This document shows positions 9,574 to 23,103 of a DNA stretch of 64,000 nt, piece after piece. The notes under the pieces were generated by a model. The model was not told the DNA's origin. It searched no databases and was given only the letters and a program-made list of their open reading frames with translations. Positions within the stretch are counted from its first letter, which is position 1; each line of letters opens with the position of its first letter. A program made the position numbers and the translations under genes. The stretch covers positions 1 to 64,000 of the forward strand of contig JAPFDT010000027.1 in assembly GCA_026169815.1 (NCBI GenBank), written 5' to 3'. Source of the stretch: Pseudogracilibacillus sp. (GTDB taxonomy: Bacteria > Bacillota > Bacilli > Bacillales > Amphibacillaceae).

Positions 9574-10728
9574 ATGAAATATGATAAAGAAGAAGTAAAT
9601 CCGATAAGAGATGATCGTGGAGCGAGAATATTTGGTGCAAGAAATACACCGATAGCTAAACAAAATCCGGATGTATTGACACCTCCTAGTACGGATGGTG
9701 GAACAATTTCTAATATGAAGTGGCCGTTTGATTTATCCCATACACGTGTGGAGTCAGGTGGTTTTTCACGAGAAACAACCGTTCGTGAATTACCAATCTC
9801 TACAACGATGGCTGGCGTTAATATGCACTTAGAGCCAGGTGCTGTAAGAGAGTTACATTGGCATAAAGAAGCTGAATGGGCCTACATGATTAAAGGTAGT
9901 GCGCGTGTTACGGGTGTTGATGAACAGGGCCGACAATTTATTGATGACGTAAAGGAAGGTGGATTATGGTACTTTCCATCAGGGATTCCTCATTCGATTA
10001 AAGGTTTAGAGGAAGGGGCTGAATTCATTCTTGTTTTCGATGATGGTAGTTTCTCTGAAAATAGTACATTTACAATTAGTGATTGGTTTGCTAATACTTC
10101 AAAAGATATTTTGGCTGCCAATTTTGGCGTATCAGAAGAAGCTTTTAATGACATTCCAGATGAACAATTGTTTATTTATAAAGGGAGAGTACCAGGTCCA
10201 ATTGAAGAGGAAATGCCAGATAATGTGAATGAAACAGTTCCTAATCCTTTTACATTTAATTTAATCGAAGAAGAGCCGATTGAATCAAATGGTGGTAGAG
10301 TGTGGATTGCTGATTCCTCGAATTTTAAAGTATCTACAACTGTTGCCGCAGCTTTAGTCGAAGTTGAACCAGGTGCTATTCGAGAAATGCATTGGCACCC
10401 GAACCAAGACGAATGGCAATACTATTTAGCAGGCCAAGGGAAAATGACTATTTTTGCTTCTAGTGGTAAATCAAGAACATTTAATTATCAAGGTGGAGAT
10501 GTCGGCTACGTTCCCTTTGCGATGGGACATTACGTGCAAAACATAGGAGATACACCGTTACGCTTTTTAGAAATATTTAAAAGTGATCATTTCGCTGACA
10601 TTTCTTTAAACCAGTGGATGTCACAATTACCACCATATTTAATTAAAGAACATTTAAATGTCGATGATAATTTTATAAAAAATGCTTTAACACATAAAAA
10701 ATGCCCAAACGTTACATTCGATAAATAA
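9574..10728 (+). CDS. oxdC: Oxalate decarboxylase (bicupin)
   Basis: This Mn-dependent enzyme converts oxalate to formate and CO2. The 384-aa protein matches B. subtilis OxdC/OxdD along its length, with two cupin domains. Each has the metal motif: HWHKEAEW (about residues 97-104) and HWHPNQDEW (about 275-283), plus later His residues in PHS and GHY. The lobe-1 lid motif SENST, which distinguishes decarboxylase from oxidase activity, is intact. There is no signal peptide. It is followed 28 bp later by a DUF1275 membrane protein gene, probably cotranscribed, and preceded by a sigma-B-like promoter. Confidence 0.95.
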   Translation: MKYDKEEVNPIRDDRGARIFGARNTPIAKQNPDVLTPPSTDGGTISNMKWPFDLSHTRVESGGFSRETTVRELPISTTMAGVNMHLEPGAVRELHWHKEAEWAYMIKGSARVTGVDEQGRQFIDDVKEGGLWYFPSGIPHSIKGLEEGAEFILVFDDGSFSENSTFTISDWFANTSKDILAANFGVSEEAFNDIPDEQLFIYKGRVPGPIEEEMPDNVNETVPNPFTFNLIEEEPIESNGGRVWIADSSNFKVSTTVAAALVEVEPGAIREMHWHPNQDEWQYYLAGQGKMTIFASSGKSRTFNYQGGDVGYVPFAMGHYVQNIGDTPLRFLEIFKSDHFADISLNQWMSQLPPYLIKEHLNVDDNFIKNALTHKKCPNVTFDK

Positions 10729-10756
10729 GTTAAGTTAGCAGAGAGGGAGATAATAG

Positions 10757-11422
10757 ATGGGCGAAAAAACTAATAAACAATTAATTATAGTGAGTAGTCT
10801 AACTATTATTTCGACTTTTTTAATGGGATTAATTGATGCTTACACGTTTATCAATCAAGATGGGTCATTTGCTAGCGCACAAACAGGTAATCTTGTTACG
10901 TTAAGTGTGAAATTAGCTCAAGGGAAGTTTGGTTCGCTAACGAGTCATATTTTTGTATTTGTTGGTTATGCATTAGGCGCCTTTATTGGTGAAGCTGTTT
11001 TAGATAAGTTAAAACATACAGCCTTATATAAATCCAGAAGTGTTTTATTTGGACAAGTGATTTTATTAGGTTTTTTAGCTAGTTTCCAAACTATATTATA
11101 TGATGCCATGATGATTTTTTGTTTAGGAATACTTGCTGGTTATGAAATCACTGTGTATCGTAAATTCAGAAATACGACTGTAAATAACGGCGTAATGACT
11201 GGCAATACAAAAAATATGATGAATAATTTATATCATGTAATTTTTAATCACAATAAACAAGCCCGACACGACCTGTTAGCCTTTTTCCTCGTCATCTGCA
11301 CCTTTATGATTGGTGCTGGAGCAGGCGTGCTTATTATGAGCGTGAGTAAATTACTATTATTGTGGATAGCATTTTTAATCGTGTTAAGTTGTTTTTTATT
11401 AACATTTGTAGAGAGAGATTAA
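10757..11422 (+). CDS. yoaK: DUF1275 family membrane protein (YoaK-like)
   Basis: A 221-aa polytopic protein with about six membrane segments. It carries the family signatures (G-x-x-DAYTF near residue 30, QTGN near 45, TGN-x-K/R-N near 150). DUF1275 proteins are uncharacterised and often called YoaK/YoaT. An AGAGAGGGAG ribosome-binding site precedes the ATG. The gene follows oxdC closely in the same direction. In B. subtilis the oxdD gene (yoaN) also lies in the same yoa cluster as yoaK, so a role in oxalate, formate or bicarbonate movement is a reasonable but untested idea. Confidence 0.85.
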   Translation: MGEKTNKQLIIVSSLTIISTFLMGLIDAYTFINQDGSFASAQTGNLVTLSVKLAQGKFGSLTSHIFVFVGYALGAFIGEAVLDKLKHTALYKSRSVLFGQVILLGFLASFQTILYDAMMIFCLGILAGYEITVYRKFRNTTVNNGVMTGNTKNMMNNLYHVIFNHNKQARHDLLAFFLVICTFMIGAGAGVLIMSVSKLLLLWIAFLIVLSCFLLTFVERD

Positions 11423-11567
11423 GTGATTTATTTTTAAAACGACTCTTTATCAAATAGTGTTGATCGGTCAGCTTTCTATCTATAACATATTTAGTTATTT
11501 TAATGAATCAATTTCATCATTCATATTTTCTAGCTTAAACACGAATTTTATATTTGAGGGTAAATCC

Positions 11568-11701
11568 GTTTACTTTCATTACAGCCGACTGCTTTCTGCG
11601 GGCATGGCCTCAACTCTTAGACCAACACTAGTGTGTTGGTCTAAGGATTTTCGGACTCATGCTTTTCCCGCAAGAGTCAGTCGGCTTCCATTCAAGTAAA
11701 C
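11568..11701. repeat. Dispersed palindromic element, copy 3 (GTTTACTT-ended subtype)
   Basis: Outer ends GTTTACTT / AAGTAAAC, then AGCCGACTG / CAGTCGGCT, core CTTTCTGCGGGC / TTTTCCCGCAAGAGTC, and an inner 13-bp hairpin CTTAGACCAACAC / GTGTTGGTCTAAG. The gene-free stretch 11423-12127 contains this element, copy 4 and the camS terminator. Confidence 0.85.
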
Positions 11702-11816
11702 TAAGTCAGAAAACTATCCACGAATGTTTAAAGGATATATTACGTTATCGTTCGTCCTTTTAACAAAAATTCCCTATTATGAAATTAATTCTAATAAAAC
11801 AACAAAACATAGCGGA

Positions 11817-11935
11817 AGAAACCTACGAAGACTCCAGCGGGAAAAGCAACAAGCGAAAATCCACTTCGTAAGTTTGCGATAGCGAACTTACGAAGTTAGT
11901 TGAGGTGTTGCCCGCGGAAAGCGTAGTAGGTTTCT
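11817..11935. repeat. Dispersed palindromic element, copy 4
   Basis: Ends AGAAACCTAC / GTAGGTTTCT are complementary and unlike those of other copies. The core arms are GACTCCAGCGGGA and CCCGCGGAAAGCG; the inner hairpin CTTCGTAAGTTTGC / GCGAACTTACGAAG is also unique to this copy. Confidence 0.85.
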
Positions 11936-12071
11936 GGAGCGTAGCTCAGGCTGAAATAACATATTATTTATACGATATTTTAGGTCGCTTTAATTAGCCA
12001 CCAACACTATTTGACAAAGAACCTTTCTTATGCCTTCATCCTCTCACTAACATGATTGGTTATACAATCTA

Positions 12072-12115
12072 AAAAACACACTTCACTGCTGTTTAAAGCT
12101 GTTGAAGTGTGTTTG
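12072..12115 (-). terminator. Intrinsic terminator of pcrB-pcrA-ligA-camS
   Basis: AAACACACTTCA / TGAAGTGTGTTT arms around a 16-base loop; the minus strand ends in a T-run. Confidence 0.8.
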
Positions 12116-12127
12116 CATCAATATTAA

Positions 12128-15273
<3,146 letters not shown>

Positions 15274-17511
15274 TTATTGTTTCGTTATCGGTGCAAATTT
15301 TGCTAAAAGTCGTTTTATACCTGTCGGTGCTGGAAATGCGATATCTAATTCCGTCTCATCGCCAGCTTCTTTTACTTTAACAACCGTCCCGACACCCCAT
15401 TTATTATGGTGTGCTTTATCACCTGGTTGCCATTCACCTTTTTCAGCGCCGGTCGTAGTCTCATGTTGTACCGGTTTTTTCTTTGGTGGTGCTTGTTTCG
15501 TGCCACTACTTGCTGTTGAGCGACTATTTTGCCTCATTTGTGCGAATACTGGACGTCGTTCTTCTTCTTTTCCTTCTAATAGCTCTGTTGGAATTTCTGT
15601 AATGAAACGACTCATTGGATTCATATTCGTTCGTCCATATAATGTCCGCATTTGCGCATGTGTTAAAAACAGCTCTTGCTCAGCACGTGTAATCCCTACA
15701 TAAGCTAAGCGACGTTCTTCTTGCATTTCCTCTTCGTCCATCATCGAACGGCTATGCGGGAAAATCCCTTCTTCTAAACCGATTAAAAAGACGACCGGAA
15801 ACTCTAATCCTTTTGCTGAGTGTAATGTCATGAGGGTAATTTTTTCTTCAATATCTGTTTCCTCGTCCTCATCCATTGAGTCAATATCAGCAATTAACGC
15901 TAAATCCGTTAAAAAGGCAACTAAAGATTTATCTTCTGCACTCGTTTGTTCAAAATCCTTCGTTACGGTCATGAATTCGGCAATATTTTCTAAGCGCGCT
16001 TGGGCTTCAATTGTTTGTTCATTTTTCAACATTGCTTCATACTCTGTTTGTTCTAACACGTGTTCAACCATATCTGTCGCTGATAAAAACTCTTGTTGTT
16101 TAATAAAGTCGTCCATCATATGGCGGAAATTCATTAAAGCATTCGCTGCTCGTTTTGGCACAGACGTTGCTTCGACTTCTAAAATGGCATCAAACAAAGA
16201 AATGTCTTGCATCGTTGCATATGCCCTTAATCTATCAACAGATGCTGCACCAATCCCTCGTTTTGGTTCATTCACAATTCGCTCAAAACTAATATCATCA
16301 GCCGGATTCGTAATTAGGCGTAAATAGGCGATAATATCTTTTATTTCTTTACGGTCATAGAACTTGAGTCCACCGATAATTTGATAGGTCATATTTGCTT
16401 TCATTAATGTATCCTCGATCGTTCGCGACTGGGCGTTCGTTCGATATAAAATAGCAATATCATCTGGATTGTACCTACCATCTGTCAGTAAGTCTTGGAT
16501 TTTTTCTGTTATAAAATGCGCTTCTTCCCGTTCTGTGCGCGCATGGTAATAGTTAATCTTTTTTCCTTCATCGTTATCTGTCCATAGATTTTTCGGCTTC
16601 CGACCAGTATTATGATTTATCACATGGTTTGCTGCATCTAAAATGGACTTTGTCGAACGATAATTTTGTTCGAGGAAAATCGTCTTTGCGCTCGGATAAT
16701 CTTTTTCAAATGATAATATATTTGCGATATTTGCGCCACGCCAACGATAAATCGACTGATCAGAATCCCCTACAACACAAAGGTTATGGAAACGACTTGC
16801 CAACTGCTTTACTAAATAGTATTGCGCATGGTTCGTATCTTGATACTCGTCGACATGAATGTATTGAAAACGGTGCTGATAATATTGCAACACTTCAGGC
16901 ACACGTTTAAATAAATGGATTGTCTCCATAATTAAATCATCAAAATCAAGTACGTGGTTTTTTCGTAACATGTTTTGATAATTTGTATATATTTCTGCGA
17001 CTTGTTTTTCATAATAATTATTCGCAGAACTTGTCGCTTGTTCTGGTGTAATTAATTCGTTTTTCTTGTTACTTACTTGTCCAATCATTGCGCGTGGATC
17101 ATATTGTTTCGGATCAATATTTAAATTTTTCAACACTTGTTTCATAACGGTTAATTGATCACTACTATCAATGATGGAAAAATTACGATTATACCCAATT
17201 CGCTCAATATCACGACGTAAGATTCGTACACACATCGAGTGAAACGTCGAGACCCACATGTAATTACTTTCTGGTCCTACGAGTTGGCTCACACGATCTT
17301 TCATTTCTCGTGCTGCTTTATTCGTAAACGTAATCGCTAAAATATTACGTGGTGCAACTGATTTTTCTTCGATTAAATAAGCAATTCGGTGTGTTAATAC
17401 TCGTGTCTTACCACTACCTGCTCCCGCCATAATTAAGAGCGGTCCTTCTGTTTGTCTTACTGCTTGTTGTTGTTCTTTATTTAATGTGCTTAACAATTCC
17501 ATTGAACTCAT
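15274..17511 (-). CDS. pcrA: ATP-dependent DNA helicase PcrA
   Basis: Essential 3'-5' superfamily 1 helicase of Gram-positive bacteria acting in repair and removal of RecA. The 745-aa protein has Walker A (AGAGSGKTR, about residues 29-37), Walker B (VDEYQDTN), motif III ([13 protein letters not shown]), motif IV-VI segments ([17 protein letters not shown]), and the basic PcrA C-terminal tail with a Tudor-like end ([11 protein letters not shown]). AAGGGG precedes the ATG. It is 12 bp after pcrB and 15 bp before ligA in one operon. Confidence 0.97.
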   Translation of the reverse strand: MSSMELLSTLNKEQQQAVRQTEGPLLIMAGAGSGKTRVLTHRIAYLIEEKSVAPRNILAITFTNKAAREMKDRVSQLVGPESNYMWVSTFHSMCVRILRRDIERIGYNRNFSIIDSSDQLTVMKQVLKNLNIDPKQYDPRAMIGQVSNKKNELITPEQATSSANNYYEKQVAEIYTNYQNMLRKNHVLDFDDLIMETIHLFKRVPEVLQYYQHRFQYIHVDEYQDTNHAQYYLVKQLASRFHNLCVVGDSDQSIYRWRGANIANILSFEKDYPSAKTIFLEQNYRSTKSILDAANHVINHNTGRKPKNLWTDNDEGKKINYYHARTEREEAHFITEKIQDLLTDGRYNPDDIAILYRTNAQSRTIEDTLMKANMTYQIIGGLKFYDRKEIKDIIAYLRLITNPADDISFERIVNEPKRGIGAASVDRLRAYATMQDISLFDAILEVEATSVPKRAANALMNFRHMMDDFIKQQEFLSATDMVEHVLEQTEYEAMLKNEQTIEAQARLENIAEFMTVTKDFEQTSAEDKSLVAFLTDLALIADIDSMDEDEETDIEEKITLMTLHSAKGLEFPVVFLIGLEEGIFPHSRSMMDEEEMQEERRLAYVGITRAEQELFLTHAQMRTLYGRTNMNPMSRFITEIPTELLEGKEEERRPVFAQMRQNSRSTASSGTKQAPPKKKPVQHETTTGAEKGEWQPGDKAHHNKWGVGTVVKVKEAGDETELDIAFPAPTGIKRLLAKFAPITKQ

Positions 17512-17523
17512 CTTGTCAGCCCC

Positions 17524-18207
17524 TTATTGTACTGCTTTTACTGTTTGTAATGCACTTGAAAAATCGGTATAAATACTATTACCGACAATAATGACATCTG
17601 CATATGCTGCCATTTCTTTCGCTTCTGTTTCGTTGGAAATACCTCCACCATAAAATAGTTGAGTATTGTTTAACTCACTACTCACTTGTTGAACGAGTTC
17701 GGCATCTCCAAATGTACCACTATATTCTAAATAAAAAATTGGTAACTTAAAAATATGTTCCGCCATAAATGCATATGCCATAACATCTTCTGTCGTTGGC
17801 AATGTGCAAGACGTTTTTTGGTAAGCTTTTGCTTCCGGATTCATGATGCAATAAGCTTCCATCTTCACTTCGTCCCAATCCATCAATTCTTTATGTTGTT
17901 TAATTGCTTCATGATGGATATCCATCATCCACTTTTTATCTGTACTATTTAACACCATTGGAATAAAATAAAAATCAAATCCAGGAGTGATTGCCTCTAG
18001 CTCAGATACTTCTAATACACAAGGTATAACATATCTTCTAACACGATATAATAATTCTAGTACATTATCAATTGTAATATTATCCGTGCCGCCAATAATG
18101 ATTGCATCGGTTCCTGAGTCACATAATTGTGCCAAATGGTCATCACTAATTTCTTTTGCCGGATCTAATTTAAAAACGTGTTTCCACTCATTTATTGAAT
18201 AATTCAC
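17524..18207 (-). CDS. pcrB: Heptaprenylglyceryl phosphate synthase
   Basis: Transfers a heptaprenyl chain to sn-glycerol-1-phosphate, making an archaeal-type ether lipid precursor in Bacillales. The TIM-barrel protein (227 aa) retains WKHVFKLDP at the N-terminus, GTDAIIIGGTDN (about residues 29-40), FYLEYSG and FYGGGI phosphate-binding motifs. The GTG at 18207 is chosen because GAGGGA lies 7 nt upstream and it gives the length of B. subtilis PcrB; the longer open frame to 18243 would add 12 unconserved residues. First gene of the pcrB-pcrA-ligA-camS operon. Confidence 0.92.
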   Translation of the reverse strand: MNYSINEWKHVFKLDPAKEISDDHLAQLCDSGTDAIIIGGTDNITIDNVLELLYRVRRYVIPCVLEVSELEAITPGFDFYFIPMVLNSTDKKWMMDIHHEAIKQHKELMDWDEVKMEAYCIMNPEAKAYQKTSCTLPTTEDVMAYAFMAEHIFKLPIFYLEYSGTFGDAELVQQVSSELNNTQLFYGGGISNETEAKEMAAYADVIIVGNSIYTDFSSALQTVKAVQ

Positions 18208-18424
18208 CGCACAATCCCTCACTATCTTTCTCCATTCATACATTATAGCAAAAATTATGCCTTGAATTGAATGAAAAGGATATATTTTAATGATTTTGCT
18301 TTAAAAAAATAGAAAGACACCAATGAATGGGTGCTCAAGAAGTATTATCTGAATTGAGACCACATAAGTCTGGTTCACACAACATATATCAAATCGACGC
18401 GGCATTCTCTTTACATCATCCATG

Positions 18425-18478
18425 ACAAAAAAATTGCTTGGAGCGTGAATGATGATTATGCTCCAAGCAATTTTTTGT
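18425..18478 (-). terminator. Intrinsic terminator after yerC (possibly bidirectional)
   Basis: AAAAATTGCTTGGAGC / GCTCCAAGCAATTTTT arms around a 15-base loop lie directly at the yerC stop. Confidence 0.85.
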
Positions 18479-18777
18479 TATTTATTTTTTTCTTCTTGGC
18501 GATCTAAAATCATACTATAGCCGCCACTGCCATAATCTAAACAGCGTCGAACGCGCGATATAGTTGCAGTAGATGCCTTCGCTTCTTGTTCTATTTCATT
18601 ATATGTGCTGCCTTCTCGCAACATTTTAGCTACTTGGAGCCGTTGTGAGAGTGCTTGTATTTCATTCATTGTCGCTACATCGTCAAAAAATTGATAACAT
18701 TCTTCTCTTGTTTCTAAAGAAAGTATGACATCAAAAAATTGATCAAGTAGCTCACCACGTAATTTATCAATTTGCAA
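18478..18777 (-). CDS. yerC: YerC/YecD family TrpR-like DNA-binding protein
   Basis: A 99-aa protein of the YerC (TIGR02531) family, related to the Trp repressor, with a helix-turn-helix around NEIQALSQRLQVAKML and STATISRVRRCL (about residues 40-85). Its target is unknown. The start is placed at TTG 18777 (LQIDKLRG), which has GGAGG 8 nt upstream and matches the family start MQIDKLRG; an earlier in-frame ATG at 18810 lies within yerB and lacks this support. It follows yerB by 13 bp. Confidence 0.85.
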   Translation of the reverse strand: MQIDKLRGELLDQFFDVILSLETREECYQFFDDVATMNEIQALSQRLQVAKMLREGSTYNEIEQEAKASTATISRVRRCLDYGSGGYSMILDRQEEKNK

Positions 18778-18790
18778 AATGAAATCCTCC

Positions 18791-19792
18791 TTATTTTTCT
18801 TTGTTTTCAATTTGCACTTGCTCGGTCACATCTGATTCAGGTTCTGTTTGGACAAAATTAATCCACGTGTTACCTGGAACAAATGGGACAACTTCGCCAT
18901 CTTGTACAGGGACAATTTTTCCGTCAACATTTTCCCAGTCGACGTATTGAACTTTTCCACGTTGGAATAAATATGCTTTTCCACCTGAATAAATATCGAT
19001 GGAGCGACGTAATTCATCATCAATTACGTCATGATCTGCTTCAACTATTAATAAGTTATCAATCATAATCGGTTTTTCTGATTCTAACTCTACTGTTTGT
19101 TCACCGTCATTAAAACGGATGTATTGATCTAACGTAGTATCATATTCGTATTCTACAATCGGATTTCCACCGTAATAATCTACTTTTACATAATCTGCTT
19201 CTTCGCCTTCTACTTCTTCCTCTTTATCTAAAAAAGTAAATGGAGTAATATCAGCTTCCATATCGTAACCTTTATCTTCTGCTACTCCTTTGACAGCGCC
19301 AAATTGTAAGTATGAATTATGTGGTGTTTTTCGAAATGCTTCTCGAACGAATAACTGACCATCATCATCGTGATCAGCACCATTTAAATGGTCGATATCT
19401 TTTTCTTGAATTAAATCATTCACAAAATTTGCCGCCCCGTGGTATGCATAAAGCGCATCATAATCTTTCGCTAAATCAAAGAAATATTCACGTGCACTTC
19501 GAACAGGGCCAACGACATCAGGGTCTTCGCTTTGATAAATCGCCATAAACCTTGTCACATTACCTTCTGTTAACATTTCAAATACGATATCTGCTTTTGA
19601 TAACCCTGTTTGCGGTCTTGCTTGTGTTTGATTACTTACCATAACTGCAACAGGCCGGTTCGTAATATCTCCGGTCGTTTCTTCTCCAGTAAATGGAGCA
19701 ATATTTACTTCGTCAGCTGATTCTTCTTGCTGTGCACAGCCAACACTGATGAGCATCACTAAACTTAAGATGCTAATTCCAATTTTTCGCAT
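18791..19792 (-). CDS. yerB: DUF3048 domain lipoprotein (YerB)
   Basis: A 333-aa lipoprotein with signal peptide MRKIGISILSLVMLISVGC (Cys about residue 19) and the DUF3048 domain (NRPVAVMVSNQ, YQSEDPDVVGPVRSAREYF). B. subtilis YerB is its homologue; the function is not established. AAGGAGG precedes the ATG. It lies between the yerA-like gene (16 bp upstream) and yerC, in the B. subtilis order. Confidence 0.9.
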   Translation of the reverse strand: MRKIGISILSLVMLISVGCAQQEESADEVNIAPFTGEETTGDITNRPVAVMVSNQTQARPQTGLSKADIVFEMLTEGNVTRFMAIYQSEDPDVVGPVRSAREYFFDLAKDYDALYAYHGAANFVNDLIQEKDIDHLNGADHDDDGQLFVREAFRKTPHNSYLQFGAVKGVAEDKGYDMEADITPFTFLDKEEEVEGEEADYVKVDYYGGNPIVEYEYDTTLDQYIRFNDGEQTVELESEKPIMIDNLLIVEADHDVIDDELRRSIDIYSGGKAYLFQRGKVQYVDWENVDGKIVPVQDGEVVPFVPGNTWINFVQTEPESDVTEQVQIENKEK

Positions 19793-19808
19793 ACTTCCTC
19801 CTTAAAAA

Positions 19809-21551
19809 CTAACGCATATTAGATGGCACAATTATGTTTCTCTTCATCACATCTACAAGTCCTAATTGTGTCACACGTATGTAAGGTAAATGAGTGGATG
19901 ATAGTAACAATAAATTTTGAATCGGCCACTCAAAAGGATAACCCGCCTCTTGTAAAATCCGTGTTAATTGTATTTCATGCTCTATTAACTCGTCCATCTT
20001 ACCATCATACATTGCACCTGCCAGTTGTAATGGTAATTCAAATAAGATTTCCCCATTATGAACTAAGACAATGCCGCCACCAATTTCTTTCACACGTTTC
20101 CAAGCTAACAACATATCACTTTTTTGCTTCCCTATTAGAATAATATCATTTGTTGCGGTATAAGAGCTACAAAGAGCACCTAATTTATCAGTAAAACCAT
20201 GAATAACAGTATTTACTCGCCATTTTCCGTGGCGATCAACTAACAATAAAAAAGCATCTTCTGTACCTTGGGGTAAATTATCTGCTGTAATATCAGCATC
20301 GACAGCATACGGTTTTAAAATAACATCATTAGCTAATTTAACACCAATTGGTATGGAAAATTGTAAATCATCTATATCAATATCAAAGTCATATTGCGCA
20401 CGTTGGATTTGATATTTTTCCCAATTAATTTCTTTCGTACGAGGCATTTCGACGCCATCACGTATGACCCATTGTCCTTTAGCTAAAACACTCAGTGGTG
20501 TAGGATCATCTTTTTCATATAAAACATTAATATGTGCTAGACGACCTGGAGCTATGCTACCTAATACATTATCTAGTCCATAATATTTTGCCACATTAAA
20601 TGTTGCCATCCGGTATGCTTCCGCTAATGGAACCCCTTCGTCAATTGCGATTTGAATACACTGATTAATTATACCATCTTTTAGTGTCGTCGGGGAAGAA
20701 CCATCTGTTGTGTACATCATCTGATCAAATTGAGTAATCCCATTATCTAAAATTCCTTGTAATAAATTTGCCAAATCTGGACGAATTGATGAATGACGTA
20801 ATGTAACATGATAGCCTAACTCTAAACGCTGCATAACCTCTTCACTCGTCATCGCTTCATGATCACCTGTCACGCCGAGTAATTTCATCTTCGTTAACGT
20901 TGATGGGGAAGCTCCTGGAAAATGACCTTCAACACGTTTTTTTCGTTTTCTTGTTTCTTGAATCCAATATAATAAACGATCATCTCCTGAAAGTAACTGT
21001 GGCCATGAAGTTAGCTCTCCACCTTGAATGACAGAAGGGTGCTCTATCCAAGATAGTATATCAGATAAGTTAAATACATCTTCTTCCATATGCATCATCG
21101 ACTGAGAATCATATCGCGCCCACCAAAACATGGACACTGGTAATTGATCAAATTCTTTTAATAACGAAAATCCTGTTTGACGATCAAATAACGAGATAAT
21201 TTGATTATTATCATTTACTAAAGTCGTCGTTCCAAACTTTGCTCCATGATAAGCAAACTCTTCCGGACTATATAAATAAAATGGATGCGCATGCGGTTCA
21301 ATATATCCTGGAACTAAATATTGACCAGTACAATCAATCATTTCCGTTCCTTCTCTATTCGTTGGCAATTGATCACCAACATAAATAATTCGATCTTGAT
21401 AAATCCAAATATGAGCTTGCGTCCATTTTCTTGTAAACACATTTAAATACGTGCTATTTTCTAATACAATAGTTGGTGCGATTTTTCCATCTATTACTGC
21501 AAGGTGTTTCCTTAAATCTCTATTTCTCCAAAACTGTCCATTCTCTAACAT
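19809..21551 (-). CDS. Adenine-deaminase-like amidohydrolase (YerA)
   Basis: A 580-aa amidohydrolase-superfamily protein with an adenine deaminase C-terminal domain. The metal motif HAHP lies near residue 87, another His in VEGHFPGAS near 195, and TGDHEAMTSEE near 215 matches the AdeC family. It most resembles B. subtilis YerA, a paralogue of adenine deaminase with an unproven substrate; a role in purine salvage near the purine operon is tempting but unproven. It is the first gene of a yerA-yerB-yerC unit on the minus strand. Confidence 0.8.
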   Translation of the reverse strand: MLENGQFWRNRDLRKHLAVIDGKIAPTIVLENSTYLNVFTRKWTQAHIWIYQDRIIYVGDQLPTNREGTEMIDCTGQYLVPGYIEPHAHPFYLYSPEEFAYHGAKFGTTTLVNDNNQIISLFDRQTGFSLLKEFDQLPVSMFWWARYDSQSMMHMEEDVFNLSDILSWIEHPSVIQGGELTSWPQLLSGDDRLLYWIQETRKRKKRVEGHFPGASPSTLTKMKLLGVTGDHEAMTSEEVMQRLELGYHVTLRHSSIRPDLANLLQGILDNGITQFDQMMYTTDGSSPTTLKDGIINQCIQIAIDEGVPLAEAYRMATFNVAKYYGLDNVLGSIAPGRLAHINVLYEKDDPTPLSVLAKGQWVIRDGVEMPRTKEINWEKYQIQRAQYDFDIDIDDLQFSIPIGVKLANDVILKPYAVDADITADNLPQGTEDAFLLLVDRHGKWRVNTVIHGFTDKLGALCSSYTATNDIILIGKQKSDMLLAWKRVKEIGGGIVLVHNGEILFELPLQLAGAMYDGKMDELIEHEIQLTRILQEAGYPFEWPIQNLLLLSSTHLPYIRVTQLGLVDVMKRNIIVPSNMR

Positions 21552-21783
21552 CTAACAACTCTCCAATATTTCTCTCTATTTTCAGAATCGTATGAAACCT
21601 TGACATTATACGATTGATTGCGGTTACATAAACAGTTTACCACAAAACAGTGATAAAGTTATTTTAAAGCCCTTATTATTGTAGAAAACATTTTATGAAG
21701 GGAAAGTGTAAAAGTATTTTGTTAATTGTAACGGATGGAGAAAGGATTGGGCGGAGCTAATTCCTTTGATGCTCACACAAAAA

Positions 21784-21826
21784 ATTAACGACTAACCTAC
21801 GCAGTTCAAGCATAAGTTAGTCGTTT
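21784..21826 (-). terminator. Intrinsic terminator at the end of the purine operon
   Basis: AACGACTAAC / GTTAGTCGTT arms just after purD, followed on the minus strand by TAATTTTTTG. Confidence 0.75.
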
Positions 21827-21831
21827 GGATA

Positions 21832-23082
21832 TTATTGATTAATACCGATATCTGTTCGATAGAAAAATGCATCAGAATCATCATAAACTGTTAAATTGTC
21901 GTATGCTGCTTTACGTGCGGCTGTGAGGTCGCTTCCTAATCCGCCGACAAGTAGTACACGTCCTCCGTTTGAAACGAGTCCTGAATCTGTTTGCTTCGTC
22001 CCTGCTTGAATAACGAATGCATTTTCCCCTGCTTCGTTTTCTGGTAATGCTACATCTTTTTCATATGTATTTGGGTATCCTTTCGAAGCTACGACTACAC
22101 CAACACATGCTGCATCTTTCCATACCAATTGTGGATCTTCTCCGGCCATAACATCTTCTATTACTTGAATAAGATCGTTTTCTAGTAATGGTAAAACGAC
22201 TTGTGTTTCCGGGTCACCGAACCTTGTATTAAATTCGATCACTTTCGTTCCAGCATCTGTTTGCATTAAGCCAGCATAAAGAATTCCAGTAAAATTACGT
22301 CCTTCTTTCATTAAGCCATCAGCTGCTTTTTGTAACACTTCTTTCGTTGCATATGCTTCGATTTCTGGTGTAATATCTGGAACTGGTGCAAACACGCCCA
22401 TTCCTCCAGTATTCGGTCCTTCATCGTTATCATATGCACGTTTATGGTCGCGTGCAGATATCATCGGGAATACTTTATTTTCATGGACAAAAGCAATGAG
22501 TGAAAATTCACGTCCATCTAAAAATTCCTCAATAACAACTTTACGTCCTGCCCCACTGAAGGCATCTTCTACCATTAAAGTATCAATTGCATGTAATGCT
22601 TGGTCTTTCGTTTCAGCGACAATTACCCCTTTACCTTCTGCTAATCCATCTGCTTTAATAACAATTGGTGCTCCTTGCTCCTCAATATACGCTTTTGCTT
22701 CGTCTGCTTCTGTAAAAGATGCGTATGCTGCAGTCGGAATACCATGATTGATCATAAATTGTTTCGCAAAATCTTTACTACCTTCTAATAATGCCGCTTC
22801 TTTAGTTGGTGCAAAAATCTTTAAACCTTTTTCTTGAAACGCATTCGCAATACCAGCGTTCAATGGATTTTCTGGTCCAACAATTGTTAAATCAATTTTA
22901 TTTTCCTCTGCAAAAGCGACAAGTCCAGCAATGTCCATTTCATCAATAGCGATACATTCCGCATGATTTTGAATACCGCCATTACCTGGAGCTGCATAAA
23001 TTTTTTCAACTCGTTCACTTTTTTCTAATTGCATAATAACACTATGTTCACGTCCGCCACGACCTACTACTAAAATTTTCAT
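21832..23082 (-). CDS. purD: Phosphoribosylamine-glycine ligase
   Basis: Second step of purine synthesis: joins phosphoribosylamine and glycine with ATP to give GAR. The 416-aa ATP-grasp protein is full length and has VVGRGGREHS at the N-terminus, VIKADGLAEGKGV (ATP-grasp), and NTRFGDPETQ (metal-binding end of the ATP site). It is the last gene of the purine operon, 21 bp after purH. Confidence 0.96.
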   Translation of the reverse strand: MKILVVGRGGREHSVIMQLEKSERVEKIYAAPGNGGIQNHAECIAIDEMDIAGLVAFAEENKIDLTIVGPENPLNAGIANAFQEKGLKIFAPTKEAALLEGSKDFAKQFMINHGIPTAAYASFTEADEAKAYIEEQGAPIVIKADGLAEGKGVIVAETKDQALHAIDTLMVEDAFSGAGRKVVIEEFLDGREFSLIAFVHENKVFPMISARDHKRAYDNDEGPNTGGMGVFAPVPDITPEIEAYATKEVLQKAADGLMKEGRNFTGILYAGLMQTDAGTKVIEFNTRFGDPETQVVLPLLENDLIQVIEDVMAGEDPQLVWKDAACVGVVVASKGYPNTYEKDVALPENEAGENAFVIQAGTKQTDSGLVSNGGRVLLVGGLGSDLTAARKAAYDNLTVYDDSDAFFYRTDIGINQ

Positions 23083-23103
23083 TTCAACACCCTTTTCTCA
23101 AAA

